From Deltaproteobacteria bacterium (GTDB lineage: Bacteria; Desulfobacterota; Binatia; HRBIN30; CADEER01), in NCBI GenBank assembly GCA_029262455.1, contig JAJCZJ010000103.1:1-55201 (forward strand): DNA of 55,201 nucleotides. The letters are read 5' to 3'. Positions 1 to 8,719 of this stretch are shown piece by piece. The position numbers were made by a program, and so were the translations under genes. The notes below the pieces were generated by a model that did not search any database, was not told where the DNA came from, and was given only the letters and a program-made list of their open reading frames with translations. The first letter of the stretch is position 1. Each line of letters begins with the position of its first letter.

Positions 1-253
1 CTTCGAAGGTGGCTTTACCATACCTCCCTGGAAGGCGCTGCGCAGCGATCGATACAAGTACGTCCGCGACGAGTCGAAGTTCGAGGAATTGTACGACCTC
101 GAAGGCGACCCGAACGAGCTCTTCAGTATCGCTTCCGACCCAGCATTGGCCTCCGTCCGCGCTGCGATGTCCGCACGCATGGACGAGATCCTCGGCCTCA
201 GGGACGTCACGTTGCGACCACCGGCGATGCGGGATAACGTCCCTTCGCTGTGA
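1..253 (+). CDS. Sulfatase-family protein, C-terminal fragment (cut by window edge)
   Basis: The reading frame is open from the first base and ends in TGA at 251-253; only the last 83 or so residues are present. The fragment carries the typical tail of bacterial sulfatase / alkaline-phosphatase-superfamily enzymes, with a YDLEGDPNELFSIA-type motif preceded by Lys/Arg-rich residues. The same 'LYDLxxDPxE' tail occurs in the sulfatase-like genes at 33858, 36995 and 38526. The catalytic core lies outside the window, so substrate and nucleophile cannot be judged. The stop overlaps the GTG start of the downstream methyltransferase (GTGA), suggesting translational coupling. Confidence 0.8.
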   Translation, partial: FEGGFTIPPWKALRSDRYKYVRDESKFEELYDLEGDPNELFSIASDPALASVRAAMSARMDEILGLRDVTLRPPAMRDNVPSL

Positions 254-1095
254 GTTCCAACTGCCTGATCTGCGGCCAATCCGCGACGACGAAGCTCTTC
301 GACAAGGGCGGTCGAGACTTCATCCGCTGCTCTGGCTGCGGCTTGATTCGCGTCGATCCGATGCCGACACCCGACGAGAACCAACACTACTACGACGAGA
401 CCTATCGCGAGTGGTACTCGACCTTTCACAAGGCCACTGACATCCGACGGCTCATCGCGGAGCATCGGATGGACGAGGTCGAGTCATTCGCCCGGCCCGG
501 CCACTGGCTCGATGTCGGCTGCGCCGCGGGCCAATTCGTTGCCTTGGCGCGCGAGCGCGGAATCGAGGCCGAGGGCATCGATATCGCACCGGCTGCCATC
601 GAACAGGCGCAAGCCCAGGGCATTCCGGCACATCTGGGATCGGTCGAAGGCTTCACCCCGCCGCGATCCTACGACACGATCACGGCTTTCGATGTCCTCG
701 AGCACACGATCCAACCGGCGGACTTTCTCGACCGCGTCCGCGAGTGGCTGGTCGACGACGGCACCTTGGCGCTGACCCTGCCCGACGTGAGCAGCGTCTA
801 CCCGCAGTGGATCATGGGCAAACACTGGTTTTACTACTTGCCCAACGACCACCTCCACTACTTCGACCCAAGCACCGTAAGTGCCCTGCTCGAACAACGC
901 GGCTTTCGCGTCGAGAAAGTCAGCAAGGCCTACAAGCTCCTGACCGGCAACTACATCGTCGACCAGCTGAACATCTTCAACCCTTGGCTCGGCCGCATCG
1001 CGACAGCGTTGGCGACCGTCATCCCCGCCGCGTCCCTCGCCAAGCCGCGTCTCTACTTTATCGGCGAAATGATGGTCCACGCCCGTCGCAAGTAG
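250..1095 (+). CDS. Class I SAM-dependent methyltransferase with N-terminal zinc-ribbon-like knuckles
   Basis: This 281-residue protein starts with two CxxC pairs (CLIC near residue 5, CSGC near 27), a zinc-ribbon-like N-terminus frequent in methyltransferases of polysaccharide clusters. The SAM-binding motif I is LDVGCAAGQF (about residues 87-96), followed by an acidic residue in EGIDIAP and the FDVLEH motif near 140. These are hallmarks of the methyltransferase_23/11 type. The start is GTG at 250, overlapping the upstream sulfatase stop by four bases. Expected role: O- or C-methylation of a sugar or small surface-glycan precursor in the cytoplasm; the substrate is not predictable. It belongs to the same architectural group as the genes at 4609 and 21275. 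Confidence 0.88.
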   Translation: MSSNCLICGQSATTKLFDKGGRDFIRCSGCGLIRVDPMPTPDENQHYYDETYREWYSTFHKATDIRRLIAEHRMDEVESFARPGHWLDVGCAAGQFVALARERGIEAEGIDIAPAAIEQAQAQGIPAHLGSVEGFTPPRSYDTITAFDVLEHTIQPADFLDRVREWLVDDGTLALTLPDVSSVYPQWIMGKHWFYYLPNDHLHYFDPSTVSALLEQRGFRVEKVSKAYKLLTGNYIVDQLNIFNPWLGRIATALATVIPAASLAKPRLYFIGEMMVHARRK

Positions 1096-1153
1096 GTCTC
1101 GCTCCAGCCTGAAAGCCGCAGCCCATGGAGTACGCGCAAGAGCGGCCTGCATT

Positions 1154-1171
1154 GGTAGGCTGAAGCCTACC
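1154..1171. repeat. Perfect palindromic hairpin between convergent genes
   Basis: GGTAGGC (1154-1160), a TGAA loop, then GCCTACC (1165-1171) form a perfect 7-bp stem. It lies in the 93-bp gap between the methyltransferase ending at 1095 and the radical SAM gene ending at 1189 on the opposite strand. No T-tract follows on either side, so it is not a canonical intrinsic terminator. It may be a REP-type palindrome or may stop transcription from both sides by structure alone. Confidence 0.5.
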
Positions 1172-1188
1172 CTACACGTGTCGTGTGA

Positions 1189-2289
1189 CTAAGCCTTCAC
1201 GGGCGCTTGCGTCGGGGTATCTGCAATCCGTCTCTTGGCGTCCGGGCGAAAGAAGTTGCCCAGAATCGTCTGATACGCCTCGCAAGGCGTCCAGCATTGT
1301 GGGCAATCGTATTCCCAGATTTCCTTCTGGACCTTCACGACTTCGGGTTCGGCCCAGAGTTTCTCCAGGTCGAAGTCGTAGTCGCGCAAACTGCCCACCT
1401 TGCGGTCGTAAATCGTGCACGGATACACGTGTCCCCACGAATCGATGAAACACGACGATCGGAGTGCGTGACAACGCATTGGCGTCTTGCCGGACTCCAG
1501 GTAACGCCGCACCCGCTTGAGGTAGGCGCGCTCTAAAATGTTCACGGGGTTCCATCCCAGGCCGCGGAGCTCTGCATACTGCTCCGTCGCTTGCGCCAAG
1601 GACTCCGCAGTGATTCCGCTGCGCACTCCGAGCGGTGCGTTGCCAAAGTAGTGATCGGACTCGTGGACGATATTGACATGAAAGTCACGGTAATCGAGAT
1701 CCGGAATCTCTTTCTTCGCGGCGGCGAAAGCCTGCGGAAAGTGGTCGACATTCGCCGACGACAAAGTCATTCCGAGCACGACCTCGACGTTGGGAATTTC
1801 CCGCAGCTTGCGAAAGGTCTCAATCTGGCGCTGCCAGCCGCCTTCGACGCCCCGGATCTTGTCGTTCATCGCCTCGTCGCCGTCGGTGCTGACGGTGATG
1901 ATGAGCTTTTCCGGCCCCATACGGGCAATCTCGCGGGTGTAGCGCACGATCTGGTCGGTCAGGTAGCCGTTCGTCGGAAAGTGCAGGAGGAGGAGGTTCT
2001 TGCAGTTGTCGATGATCGCCTGACACACATCGGGAAAGTCCTTGCGCAGAGAGACCTCGCCTCCCGTCACATCAACCCACAGAAACCGATTCGACTTGCG
2101 AAACAGTTCCTGGATCTCCTCCAGCGACAACTCGTCGCGCGGCTTCATCTTCCAAATATTGCAAGTCTGGCACTTATAGTTGCACCAATAGGTGATGCAA
2201 AAGGTCAGCTTGAACGGAAACGAAGGGCGCCGGAAGTTGGCCTCCAGCGCCCGTGCCGCGAGCGCTGCGTATGGAGCAATGCGGGCCAT
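1189..2289 (-). CDS. Radical SAM protein with SPASM-type C-terminal cysteine domain
   Basis: This 366-residue protein has the radical SAM signature CNYKCQTC (Cys36, Cys40, Cys43), which binds the [4Fe-4S] cluster that cleaves S-adenosylmethionine. The C-terminal part, from about residue 270, contains repeated cysteines (CHALRSSC, VYPC, CPQC, a last C in PCEAY), matching a SPASM/twitch auxiliary-cluster region. The MoaA/PqqE/SkfB superfamily includes peptide maturases and also enzymes in lipid and glycan clusters. Its position as the last gene of a glycan operon suggests modification of a sugar or lipid, but the reaction is unknown. ATG start at 2289. The gap to the upstream GT9 gene is 71 bp. 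Confidence 0.88.
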   Translation of the reverse strand: MARIAPYAALAARALEANFRRPSFPFKLTFCITYWCNYKCQTCNIWKMKPRDELSLEEIQELFRKSNRFLWVDVTGGEVSLRKDFPDVCQAIIDNCKNLLLLHFPTNGYLTDQIVRYTREIARMGPEKLIITVSTDGDEAMNDKIRGVEGGWQRQIETFRKLREIPNVEVVLGMTLSSANVDHFPQAFAAAKKEIPDLDYRDFHVNIVHESDHYFGNAPLGVRSGITAESLAQATEQYAELRGLGWNPVNILERAYLKRVRRYLESGKTPMRCHALRSSCFIDSWGHVYPCTIYDRKVGSLRDYDFDLEKLWAEPEVVKVQKEIWEYDCPQCWTPCEAYQTILGNFFRPDAKRRIADTPTQAPVKA

Positions 2290-2360
2290 CGATATCTAAT
2301 CCTAACCTCTCGCAGGCGGAGAAGCCACCGCTGCGATGCAGCTTGGCAAAAGACTGGCTG

Positions 2361-3608
2361 CTAACTCACGCCAGCGCGCAGACTCGCGCGCTGGGGCGCA
2401 CTCTCGCCAAGGTACTCACGGTCGATACCGGCCAAGACCTCTTCGACTCCAATACCCCGAATACACACGGGATCTACGCAGCGGCTGATCTTCAAGTTGT
2501 AGTTGGTCAAGCAGGGACTGCAGTAAAGATCCCGGTAAAAAACCAAATCCTCGGGATTGTTGGGGCCGTAGTGAATCGGTGCCGTCGGCCCAAAGAAAGC
2601 TACGCAAGGGGTACGCATCAAAGCCGCTAGGTGCACGACCGAGGTGTCATTGGCGACAACCAAGTGGCAGCGGTTCATCAGGGCAAGGAGCTGCCGGACC
2701 GTCAAGAGATCGCAGGTATCGATGGTTTCGCCGCGCATGCGCTGTCGCACCTCATCGACGATCTCTTTTTCTTCTTCACCCTGGCCCGTCAGCACGAGCT
2801 TTGCGCCATATCGATCACAAAGCGCATCACACAGTTCGACGAAGTTCTCCAGTGGCCAGCGCTTGAGCGGGACGCGGTAGAAGTTCGGACCACTGCCGGC
2901 GTGCACCCCGATGATGGGGAACGAGCTTCCGTCGACGCCCCCCTGAGCCAGAATCTCGTCAATGGCGCGCTCGTCTTCGTCACCGAGCGCCATCGAGACC
3001 TGGCGCCGGCTGGGGCGGATACCCAGCGGACGCAGCAAACGTCGAAAAATGCCCGACATGTGTTCGCTGTCGGTGTAGACGACGCGAGTGGTGTAGAGCC
3101 AAGCTCGATTTTGGCCATCCGTATTGAAACCGATGCGCTCGGGCGTACGAGACAAATAGGCGAAAATAGCCGATATTTTGATGAACTGCTCGAAGTCGAC
3201 GACGACGTCATAGCGACGCGAGCGAGCGAATCGAAGGGCTGACAGGACACCGCTCAAAAATTCGAACGGACTGTTCAGACGCGCGGTTAGGACGTTGGTC
3301 GTCAGGCCGCTGATCTCGAGCAACGACCGGTTGCCTTCCAGCGTGAGGAAATCGATCTCCGCGCCTTCGGGCAGGCCGTCGCGAAGATCCTGCAGCACCG
3401 GCAAGAGCATCGCGATATTGCCGAGGCCGTAGAACTTGATCGCCAAGACGCGCTTCGGCACGGGTATCGGCGTATCGCCTGGGGGAGTCGTGGCCTGCAG
3501 GGGAGGCAGGGGCGGACCACCCGTAACCGCGCGCAGTCTGGCCCAAATAGCCAACACCCAACAGATTAAAAGGCCGCCCCAGGTGTCGAGCGGGCGGCTG
3601 CGATTCAT
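2361..3608 (-). CDS. Glycosyltransferase family 9 (heptosyltransferase-like)
   Basis: This GT-B enzyme is related to ADP-heptose:LPS heptosyltransferases. Visible signatures are LAIKFYGLGNIAMLLPVL at the N-domain, the acceptor/donor-side GVHAGSGPNFYRVPLKRW, and ANDTSVVHLAALMRTPCVAFFGPT near the C-terminus, the classic GT9 nucleotide-sugar motif. It is longer than usual: about 50 residues precede the GT9 core and include a hydrophobic stretch (GGLLICWVLAIWARL), which may anchor it to the inner membrane. The start is taken as ATG 3608; a TTG at 3620 is the alternative. It sits in a minus-strand run with desaturase, methyltransferase and polyprenyl-phosphate hexosyltransferase genes. Heptose specificity is not proven by sequence. 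Confidence 0.88.
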   Translation of the reverse strand: MNRSRPLDTWGGLLICWVLAIWARLRAVTGGPPLPPLQATTPPGDTPIPVPKRVLAIKFYGLGNIAMLLPVLQDLRDGLPEGAEIDFLTLEGNRSLLEISGLTTNVLTARLNSPFEFLSGVLSALRFARSRRYDVVVDFEQFIKISAIFAYLSRTPERIGFNTDGQNRAWLYTTRVVYTDSEHMSGIFRRLLRPLGIRPSRRQVSMALGDEDERAIDEILAQGGVDGSSFPIIGVHAGSGPNFYRVPLKRWPLENFVELCDALCDRYGAKLVLTGQGEEEKEIVDEVRQRMRGETIDTCDLLTVRQLLALMNRCHLVVANDTSVVHLAALMRTPCVAFFGPTAPIHYGPNNPEDLVFYRDLYCSPCLTNYNLKISRCVDPVCIRGIGVEEVLAGIDREYLGESAPQRASLRAGVS

Positions 3609-3676
3609 CGAACCAGTCAACAGTTGCTACCTCGTTTCGGGCGACTATCACCGGCTCCGCGGTACAGCAAACACAA

Positions 3677-4612
3677 TCAACCGAGCTCGGGCGACGAAGA
3701 AGCTTTGGTGTCCGGAGTCCCGCCGCGGATCAACATCGCAAGCGTGGAAAGGTAGGTGCCGTCAATCTCCCCGCTCTTCGAAGCCTGTTTCGCAACGACC
3801 CCTAACCAGTAGGATGGTATCGCGGGGTAGCGATGATGCGTTGCGTGGCGGCAAAAGCCGTAGGCACCGAACATCAGCCAAAGAAACGGACCGCAGCGAA
3901 AGTCGCGCAACACCGCCGCACCAGACTGCGGGGCGTCGTCGGACCCCGGTTGATGCTCAGCAATCGTGCGCAGCGTTGAAACGAACGACGCCAGTGACGC
4001 CAAGCCAAATCCGTACACCAGCGTATACACCCCCACCCCGTGCCAAAGAGCTGCCGAGAGATCGCCTTCACCCAGCGCATAGGCAGACCACACGAGGGAA
4101 AATAGTACGCAAAACTGTACCACCGCCGTCGGCAACAACACATCGAATCCGACCGAGTTTCCGCTGCTCGGCGCCTGTAGCCGCCATTTGCGGGCGGCCT
4201 CCTGCAACGTCAAACAACGCCAGAGGACTTTCAGGACCCCCGAATAGGAGATCGGAGTACGATACGCGACCTTCGTGTCTTCGGCTTCGCCCAAATGGCG
4301 GTGATGATCCCAGTGCCGGACACGATAGGCTTCGAAGTCCGTAAACACCGCCGGGCCGAGGAACCACTTGGCCAAGCGATCGCACCAGACGCGGCTGCGG
4401 AATGTATGGTAGTGGGCACATTCGTGCATCAAATTAAGGAGTCCATGCACGGTCGTACCAAACCACAAGAACGAGAGCACCCACACAACAATCGAGTCGC
4501 TCGCAGCGGCCAGGTACAAGGGCAAAAAAACCACCAAACAATGCGCCGCTATCAGCGCCGCAGACTGCCAATCGGGTCGCTTGGAATAGTCGCCAGGATT
4601 GACAGAGTTCAT
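3677..4612 (-). CDS. Membrane fatty acid desaturase / hydroxylase family protein
   Basis: This 311-residue integral membrane diiron enzyme shows all three histidine boxes: HECAH (63-67), HWDHH (100-104) and HATHH (256-260). Hydrophobic segments lie at about 18-40, 41-60, 158-180 and 192-212. The family introduces double bonds or hydroxyls into lipid acyl chains using O2. The start is ATG 4612, which overlaps the upstream methyltransferase stop in ATGA; a longer in-frame extension upstream is only the other frame of that gene. Tight coupling to a methyltransferase and a polyprenyl-phosphate sugar synthase suggests a lipid or lipid-linked-sugar substrate (inference). Confidence 0.9.
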   Translation of the reverse strand: MNSVNPGDYSKRPDWQSAALIAAHCLVVFLPLYLAAASDSIVVWVLSFLWFGTTVHGLLNLMHECAHYHTFRSRVWCDRLAKWFLGPAVFTDFEAYRVRHWDHHRHLGEAEDTKVAYRTPISYSGVLKVLWRCLTLQEAARKWRLQAPSSGNSVGFDVLLPTAVVQFCVLFSLVWSAYALGEGDLSAALWHGVGVYTLVYGFGLASLASFVSTLRTIAEHQPGSDDAPQSGAAVLRDFRCGPFLWLMFGAYGFCRHATHHRYPAIPSYWLGVVAKQASKSGEIDGTYLSTLAMLIRGGTPDTKASSSPELG

Positions 4613-5544
4613 GACACCAACTGCGCGGAGTAGTCGACGACCGCCGGCGCTCCTGAGAACAGATCGATCGGGGCGAGGGCCGATGCGAGACCGAGCGAGG
4701 CCCACCAGCGCACCCCGGAACGCGGCAACACGCCGGCCTCGCGACCATGACGCAGTGAAGCGAGGCTCAAGGCAAGTCCAGCCGGATTGAAGGCGCCTTC
4801 GATCTCGACTCGCCCAAGACCCAGTCTCGTCAGAAAGGCCCGAAGGCCTTCGGGCGAAAAGACGACCGTGTGGCGGGGCGAGTGGTAGCCGCTCCAGTAG
4901 TGGCCAAAGATGCGCTCTTCCAAACAGCCAGCCGCCGGCGTCTGTCCTTCAATCCACCCCCCCGGGACAAGCCGCTCGACTAAGGGTTCGAGAATCGCAC
5001 GCGGCTCCGGCAAGTGCTCGATGACGTGGTTCATTGCAACAACGCGACAGGTGGGTAGTTGCTGCAACAAATCGCCGACAGAGCCCCGTACCACCAGGAT
5101 CTGCCCGCCGTTCCTCTCGGTGACACTCGCCTCCGGAGCTATCTCGAATCCGACGAGCTGCCGGCGTTCGCCGCACTCTGCCGCGTAGTCGAGAAACGAC
5201 CCGTCTCCGCAGCCATAGTCGAGCAGCGCCCCGTCGTCACCGTCGAGGAAACGCCGCAAACGCTTGAGCCGCACGCCATTGCGCAGACGTCCCAAAAAAC
5301 CACGTCCTTGCATGCTGTGGTAACCCGGCGGGTACCAACTCGCGAGTCGCTCGGTCGGCGGCATCGGCCTCTGGTACTCGGATCCACAGGTCACGCAGCG
5401 GCCATAAATAGCCGCAAACTCGACTCCATACTCGTGGTCGGGCACCTCCGCCGATCGATCGACGGATTCTGATCCGCACGCCGGACAATGGTCCCCGGGG
5501 CGTTCTGGCCTCACCACGCAACCGGTTGCGTCGGGATCAGTCAC
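4609..5544 (-). CDS. Class I SAM-dependent methyltransferase with N-terminal zinc-ribbon
   Basis: This 311-residue protein has two cysteine pairs at the N-terminus (CPAC near residue 20 and CVTC near 50), then the SAM site LLDYGCGDGSFLDYA (about 107-121) and a NHVIEHLPEPRAIL motif. It belongs to the same type as the genes at 250 and 21275. The GTG start at 5544 lies 8 bases inside the end of the upstream GT2 gene (stop 5537-5539), and its own stop overlaps the desaturase start in ATGA, so the three genes are very probably co-translated. Likely role: methylation of a glycan or glycolipid intermediate; the substrate is unknown. Confidence 0.88.
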   Translation of the reverse strand: MTDPDATGCVVRPERPGDHCPACGSESVDRSAEVPDHEYGVEFAAIYGRCVTCGSEYQRPMPPTERLASWYPPGYHSMQGRGFLGRLRNGVRLKRLRRFLDGDDGALLDYGCGDGSFLDYAAECGERRQLVGFEIAPEASVTERNGGQILVVRGSVGDLLQQLPTCRVVAMNHVIEHLPEPRAILEPLVERLVPGGWIEGQTPAAGCLEERIFGHYWSGYHSPRHTVVFSPEGLRAFLTRLGLGRVEIEGAFNPAGLALSLASLRHGREAGVLPRSGVRWWASLGLASALAPIDLFSGAPAVVDYSAQLVS

Positions 5545-6304
5545 CTACCGCACCTTGATCGACCGGAGCCTTGATGCGCTTTGGAACTTCCGGCGGCGCC
5601 ACAGCAGTCGCCAACACGTGCCACGCCGCACGAAAGACCTCGGATTTGTCGATCTTTGATGTACCGGCGTAGCGATCCTCAAAGATGATCGGGACTTCCC
5701 CGACGACAAACCCGGCGGTGTGAACTTTCCACACCATCTGCTCAAGGAATGAGTACCCCGAACCCATCACATTTTCAGGCTCGACCGTTTCCAGGACTTC
5801 CCTGCTGTAACATCGGTATCCCGACGTGCAGTCGGCGACCGGAAGACGCAATAAAACACGCGAAAACAGGTTTGCCCACATCGACAGTAACCGACGATGC
5901 AGCGGCCAATTCAGCACGCCACCGCCAGGGGCGTAGCGAGACCCAATGACCATATCGAAGTGCCGTGCGGCACTCAGGACACCTGGAAGATAGCGGGGAC
6001 TGTGGCTTCGATCTCCATCCATCGTCAAGACGAGCCCGTATCCGCCGTCGACGCCGAACTTGAACCCAGCGATGTGCGCCGTGCCAAGGCCCAACTTGCC
6101 CGCGCGATGGACGCAATGGACACGGCCGTCATGCTGCCGACAGAGATCCTCCGCAACCTCGCCGGTCCCGTCCGGGCTGTTGTCATCCACCACGAGCACG
6201 TGGAGACTCTCATCCTTTGCAAGGATCTCCTCTACGAGCGGCGCGATATTGGCCCTCTCGTTAAAGGTGGGAATCACTACCAACGCATGCTCTGCATTGC
6301 TCAT
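5537..6304 (-). CDS. Polyprenyl-phosphate hexosyltransferase (dolichol-phosphate mannosyltransferase-like GT2)
   Basis: This 255-residue GT-A enzyme begins ALVVIPTFNERANI, has VLVVDDNSPDGTG at 37-48 and the metal-binding MDGDRSHSP at 95-103, a variant of the DPM1 motif MDADxSHxP. There is no C-terminal membrane domain, so it resembles the short soluble DPM1 type. The family transfers a hexose from a nucleotide sugar to polyprenyl phosphate on the cytoplasmic face, providing the lipid donor used by GT-C enzymes. This fits the nine GT-C-like proteins in the window. ATG 6304 is chosen because the conserved domain begins ten residues later; an open extension to 6370 has no family match. Confidence 0.9.
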   Translation of the reverse strand: MSNAEHALVVIPTFNERANIAPLVEEILAKDESLHVLVVDDNSPDGTGEVAEDLCRQHDGRVHCVHRAGKLGLGTAHIAGFKFGVDGGYGLVLTMDGDRSHSPRYLPGVLSAARHFDMVIGSRYAPGGGVLNWPLHRRLLSMWANLFSRVLLRLPVADCTSGYRCYSREVLETVEPENVMGSGYSFLEQMVWKVHTAGFVVGEVPIIFEDRYAGTSKIDKSEVFRAAWHVLATAVAPPEVPKRIKAPVDQGAVGD

Positions 6305-6375
6305 CTTTGGATCGCCTGGTGCAAGAGCGAAAAGTACTCTGCGTCGCCAATCCGAACAACCCCGGCGCACTGAGG

Positions 6376-8562
6376 TCAGTCACCTGCGCCGGCGGCGACC
6401 ACCTCGACGCGCACCCGATCGAGCCGGGAATCGAGCCAGTCACCGCCCTGCGCCAAACCGACGACGAGCCAACTGGGCCCCGGCCGGACTGGCGAACGAA
6501 TCGGCAGAGTCACGCGCAACTGGGCGCCGGGTTCGATGTCGTACGGCAGCAGCGCTGCGCGTGGCTGATCTTCCCGCAAAGGCCATACAATCGACCCATC
6601 TTCCTGTTCCCAACGGTACCCCAGAGAAACGACAGGAGTTCCCATCGGTGCAAGAACTGGCCACGTCATCTCGGTGGTGTTCCTCACTTCCACCTCGACG
6701 GTGATCTGTCGGAAGACGATCGTCGACGACGGGACCTCCGAGACCAAACGCAAATTCGCAATCTCGCCCCTGGGTAGCGATAAGAACGGCGATCCTTCGA
6801 GCGTTTCTTGCCACTCCCCCGCGGCGCGAACTTTCTCGACCCAGTCGCCAACACAATCCTCGTCCGTCTCAAATAGGGCCGCCTTTGCACCTCGACCGAT
6901 CCGGCGCAGGCGTGGCGCGCTCTGCCAACTTTCCCTCTCTGCCTCGTCCATGCGTGCGAGATGCGCGACCACGTACTTGACCCCAGTCATTCGGCACAAC
7001 AGTTCAATCGCTCGCGGCTCGGGCAGGCGGGCGGCTAGGGCTTCCACCAATGCCGCGCTGGGCGGCGCATACCCACTGTAGCCCAGCAGCAGCGGCTGCC
7101 AGTGAAAAGTGCTGTAGTACATGGCCCGCGTCGTATCGCGGTCGTGTCGCAGCGCCGTTCGGCGCACCGGCACATCGACCACCGGCCCACGCGGAAGTGT
7201 CGCCAGCTTTTGTTGGAGCGGCGGCAACTGCGCAAGGACGCCAGCACGCGCACGAGTCTGAACCTTGACCGCGTGCAAATCGTATTCGAGGGCCACACCC
7301 ACGACGGCCAACGCTGTCACAGCGACGCGCGCCGGCAACGATTTTCGCAGAAGACCCAACCGATCCACGAGTCGCCCAAAGCCGATGCCTGTCATCGCCG
7401 CGACACCCGTCATCAACAGCAATCCGAAACGCCCCGGGACGCGCATCGAGGAAAAGCCCGGAACAAAGTCGGCCAAGTAGGAATACGGGAGACGCCAGGA
7501 CTCACCCAGAATCGCTTTGGCAGGCCCGAGCCCGAGAACGTAACCGGCGAGCGCTATGCTCAACGCCCCTGCAACGGCCCACGCTGGCTGAGCCCTGGTC
7601 CGCGGAAGAAATAATCCCAGCATCGAAATGCTCGGCAGCAGACCGAGATACCACACCCGCTCGCCGACAAATCCAGCAACACCGATCCGGACCAAGCCAG
7701 GAGGAGTAAAATACTCCTTGAGCCAACCGTTAGAATACACCGCCATCTGCCCGCCAATGCCGTAATCCGGAATCACCCCACTCGCACGCAACTCCGCATA
7801 CGGCCGGTGGAACCATACGAAGAAGGCCGCGCCGAGCAACAAAAACACCCCAACAGCTAGGCAACCGCGCGGATTCAAGCGGCGACCGACCTTCGCCGCG
7901 CTGACAACCGCGTAACTTGCAAGACCGGCCAACGCCATGAACGCGAGGTACACGGAGCAGAACATTTGCCACAGGAATAGCCCGGCGAACGACAGCGCTG
8001 CCCCTACACGCCCCCCGACAACAGCTCGATCAAAGAAAATCAAAGACAGGGGAAGCAATCCCGTCAAGAGAATCTGCAGCTCCCACAGCCCCCCCACTCT
8101 CGCCGGAAAAAACGCGTGCACGAACCCGCCGAAGAATGCGCCCGGCAAGGGCACACGCCAGTGCCGCAGCAGCGCGAACATCCCCCCACCCGCGAACGCA
8201 AAGCAAGCCAGGATCGTGACGTTGTTGGCCAGCAGGGGATTACCCGTTAGCTCATACACCGGTCCAAAGATCGGAGCATAGCCCAACATATGCTCACTGC
8301 CGGCAAACGTGAGCGGAGCGGGGTAGAAGATGTTGGCGTCGAACAACCTTGCGGGTTCGCGCGTCAGCGCATGCCAACACCACGACAGAATCCACATGAT
8401 CAGATTGACGTCGGTCTCGAGCCACTGGTGACCCGGGTCCATCATGGTACTTCCAGGATTTCGAAACAGCGGATCGAAGCAGACGACACAGATCGCTCCA
8501 TAGGCGAAGAGGCTGATCGCAAACTCCACGCCGAGATGACGCGGCTTTGACTCAGCGTCCAC
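6376..8562 (-). CDS. Large GT-C-like polytopic membrane protein, paralog 1
   Basis: This 728-residue protein is the first of nine paralogs in the window. After TM1 it has the periplasmic-loop motif LFDANIFYPAP and then SEHMLGYAPIFGPVY, followed by many hydrophobic segments (roughly a dozen by eye) to about residue 430. A soluble region follows with GFSSMRVPGRFG, HWQPLLLGYSGYAPPS, and LPEPRAIELL...TGVKYVVAHL. The last 150 or so residues look like a beta-sandwich (WPVL, GYRW, LPYDIEPG). GT-C enzymes use polyprenyl-phosphate sugars at the outer face of the inner membrane; assignment to this fold is inference from topology and family resemblance. GTG start at 8562. It heads the operon containing the polyprenyl-phosphate hexosyltransferase. 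Confidence 0.85.
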   Translation of the reverse strand: MDAESKPRHLGVEFAISLFAYGAICVVCFDPLFRNPGSTMMDPGHQWLETDVNLIMWILSWCWHALTREPARLFDANIFYPAPLTFAGSEHMLGYAPIFGPVYELTGNPLLANNVTILACFAFAGGGMFALLRHWRVPLPGAFFGGFVHAFFPARVGGLWELQILLTGLLPLSLIFFDRAVVGGRVGAALSFAGLFLWQMFCSVYLAFMALAGLASYAVVSAAKVGRRLNPRGCLAVGVFLLLGAAFFVWFHRPYAELRASGVIPDYGIGGQMAVYSNGWLKEYFTPPGLVRIGVAGFVGERVWYLGLLPSISMLGLFLPRTRAQPAWAVAGALSIALAGYVLGLGPAKAILGESWRLPYSYLADFVPGFSSMRVPGRFGLLLMTGVAAMTGIGFGRLVDRLGLLRKSLPARVAVTALAVVGVALEYDLHAVKVQTRARAGVLAQLPPLQQKLATLPRGPVVDVPVRRTALRHDRDTTRAMYYSTFHWQPLLLGYSGYAPPSAALVEALAARLPEPRAIELLCRMTGVKYVVAHLARMDEAERESWQSAPRLRRIGRGAKAALFETDEDCVGDWVEKVRAAGEWQETLEGSPFLSLPRGEIANLRLVSEVPSSTIVFRQITVEVEVRNTTEMTWPVLAPMGTPVVSLGYRWEQEDGSIVWPLREDQPRAALLPYDIEPGAQLRVTLPIRSPVRPGPSWLVVGLAQGGDWLDSRLDRVRVEVVAAGAGD

Positions 8563-8719
8563 GGCGCTTGCCCTCCGAGCGCTGAAAACTGCTAGTCGTC
8601 ACGATTGCCCTCAAACCACAAACCGCACGCGATCAGCAACACACGACCGGGGCGGCCGGCCCGAACGTTCCGAGAATCTCACAACGCGGCGCGTTGCGGC
8701 TTCGCTGGTCGTCTGCTAA
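8563..8719. other. Divergent intergenic region without recognised gene
   Basis: This stretch separates the minus-strand operon starting at 8562 from the MITE-like element at 8720-8880. It must hold the promoter of the minus-strand operon, but I see no convincing -35/-10 pair and no open frame resembling a protein family. It is GC-rich and unremarkable apart from its position. Confidence 0.4.

Noticed and set aside
1189-2289. The radical SAM/SPASM protein could be an anaerobic sulfatase-maturating enzyme for the sulfatase-like proteins.
   Set aside because: The sulfatase-fold proteins whose active site is visible have Thr, not Cys or Ser, at the position such enzymes oxidise, and the gene is not adjacent to any of them except the partial one at the window start.
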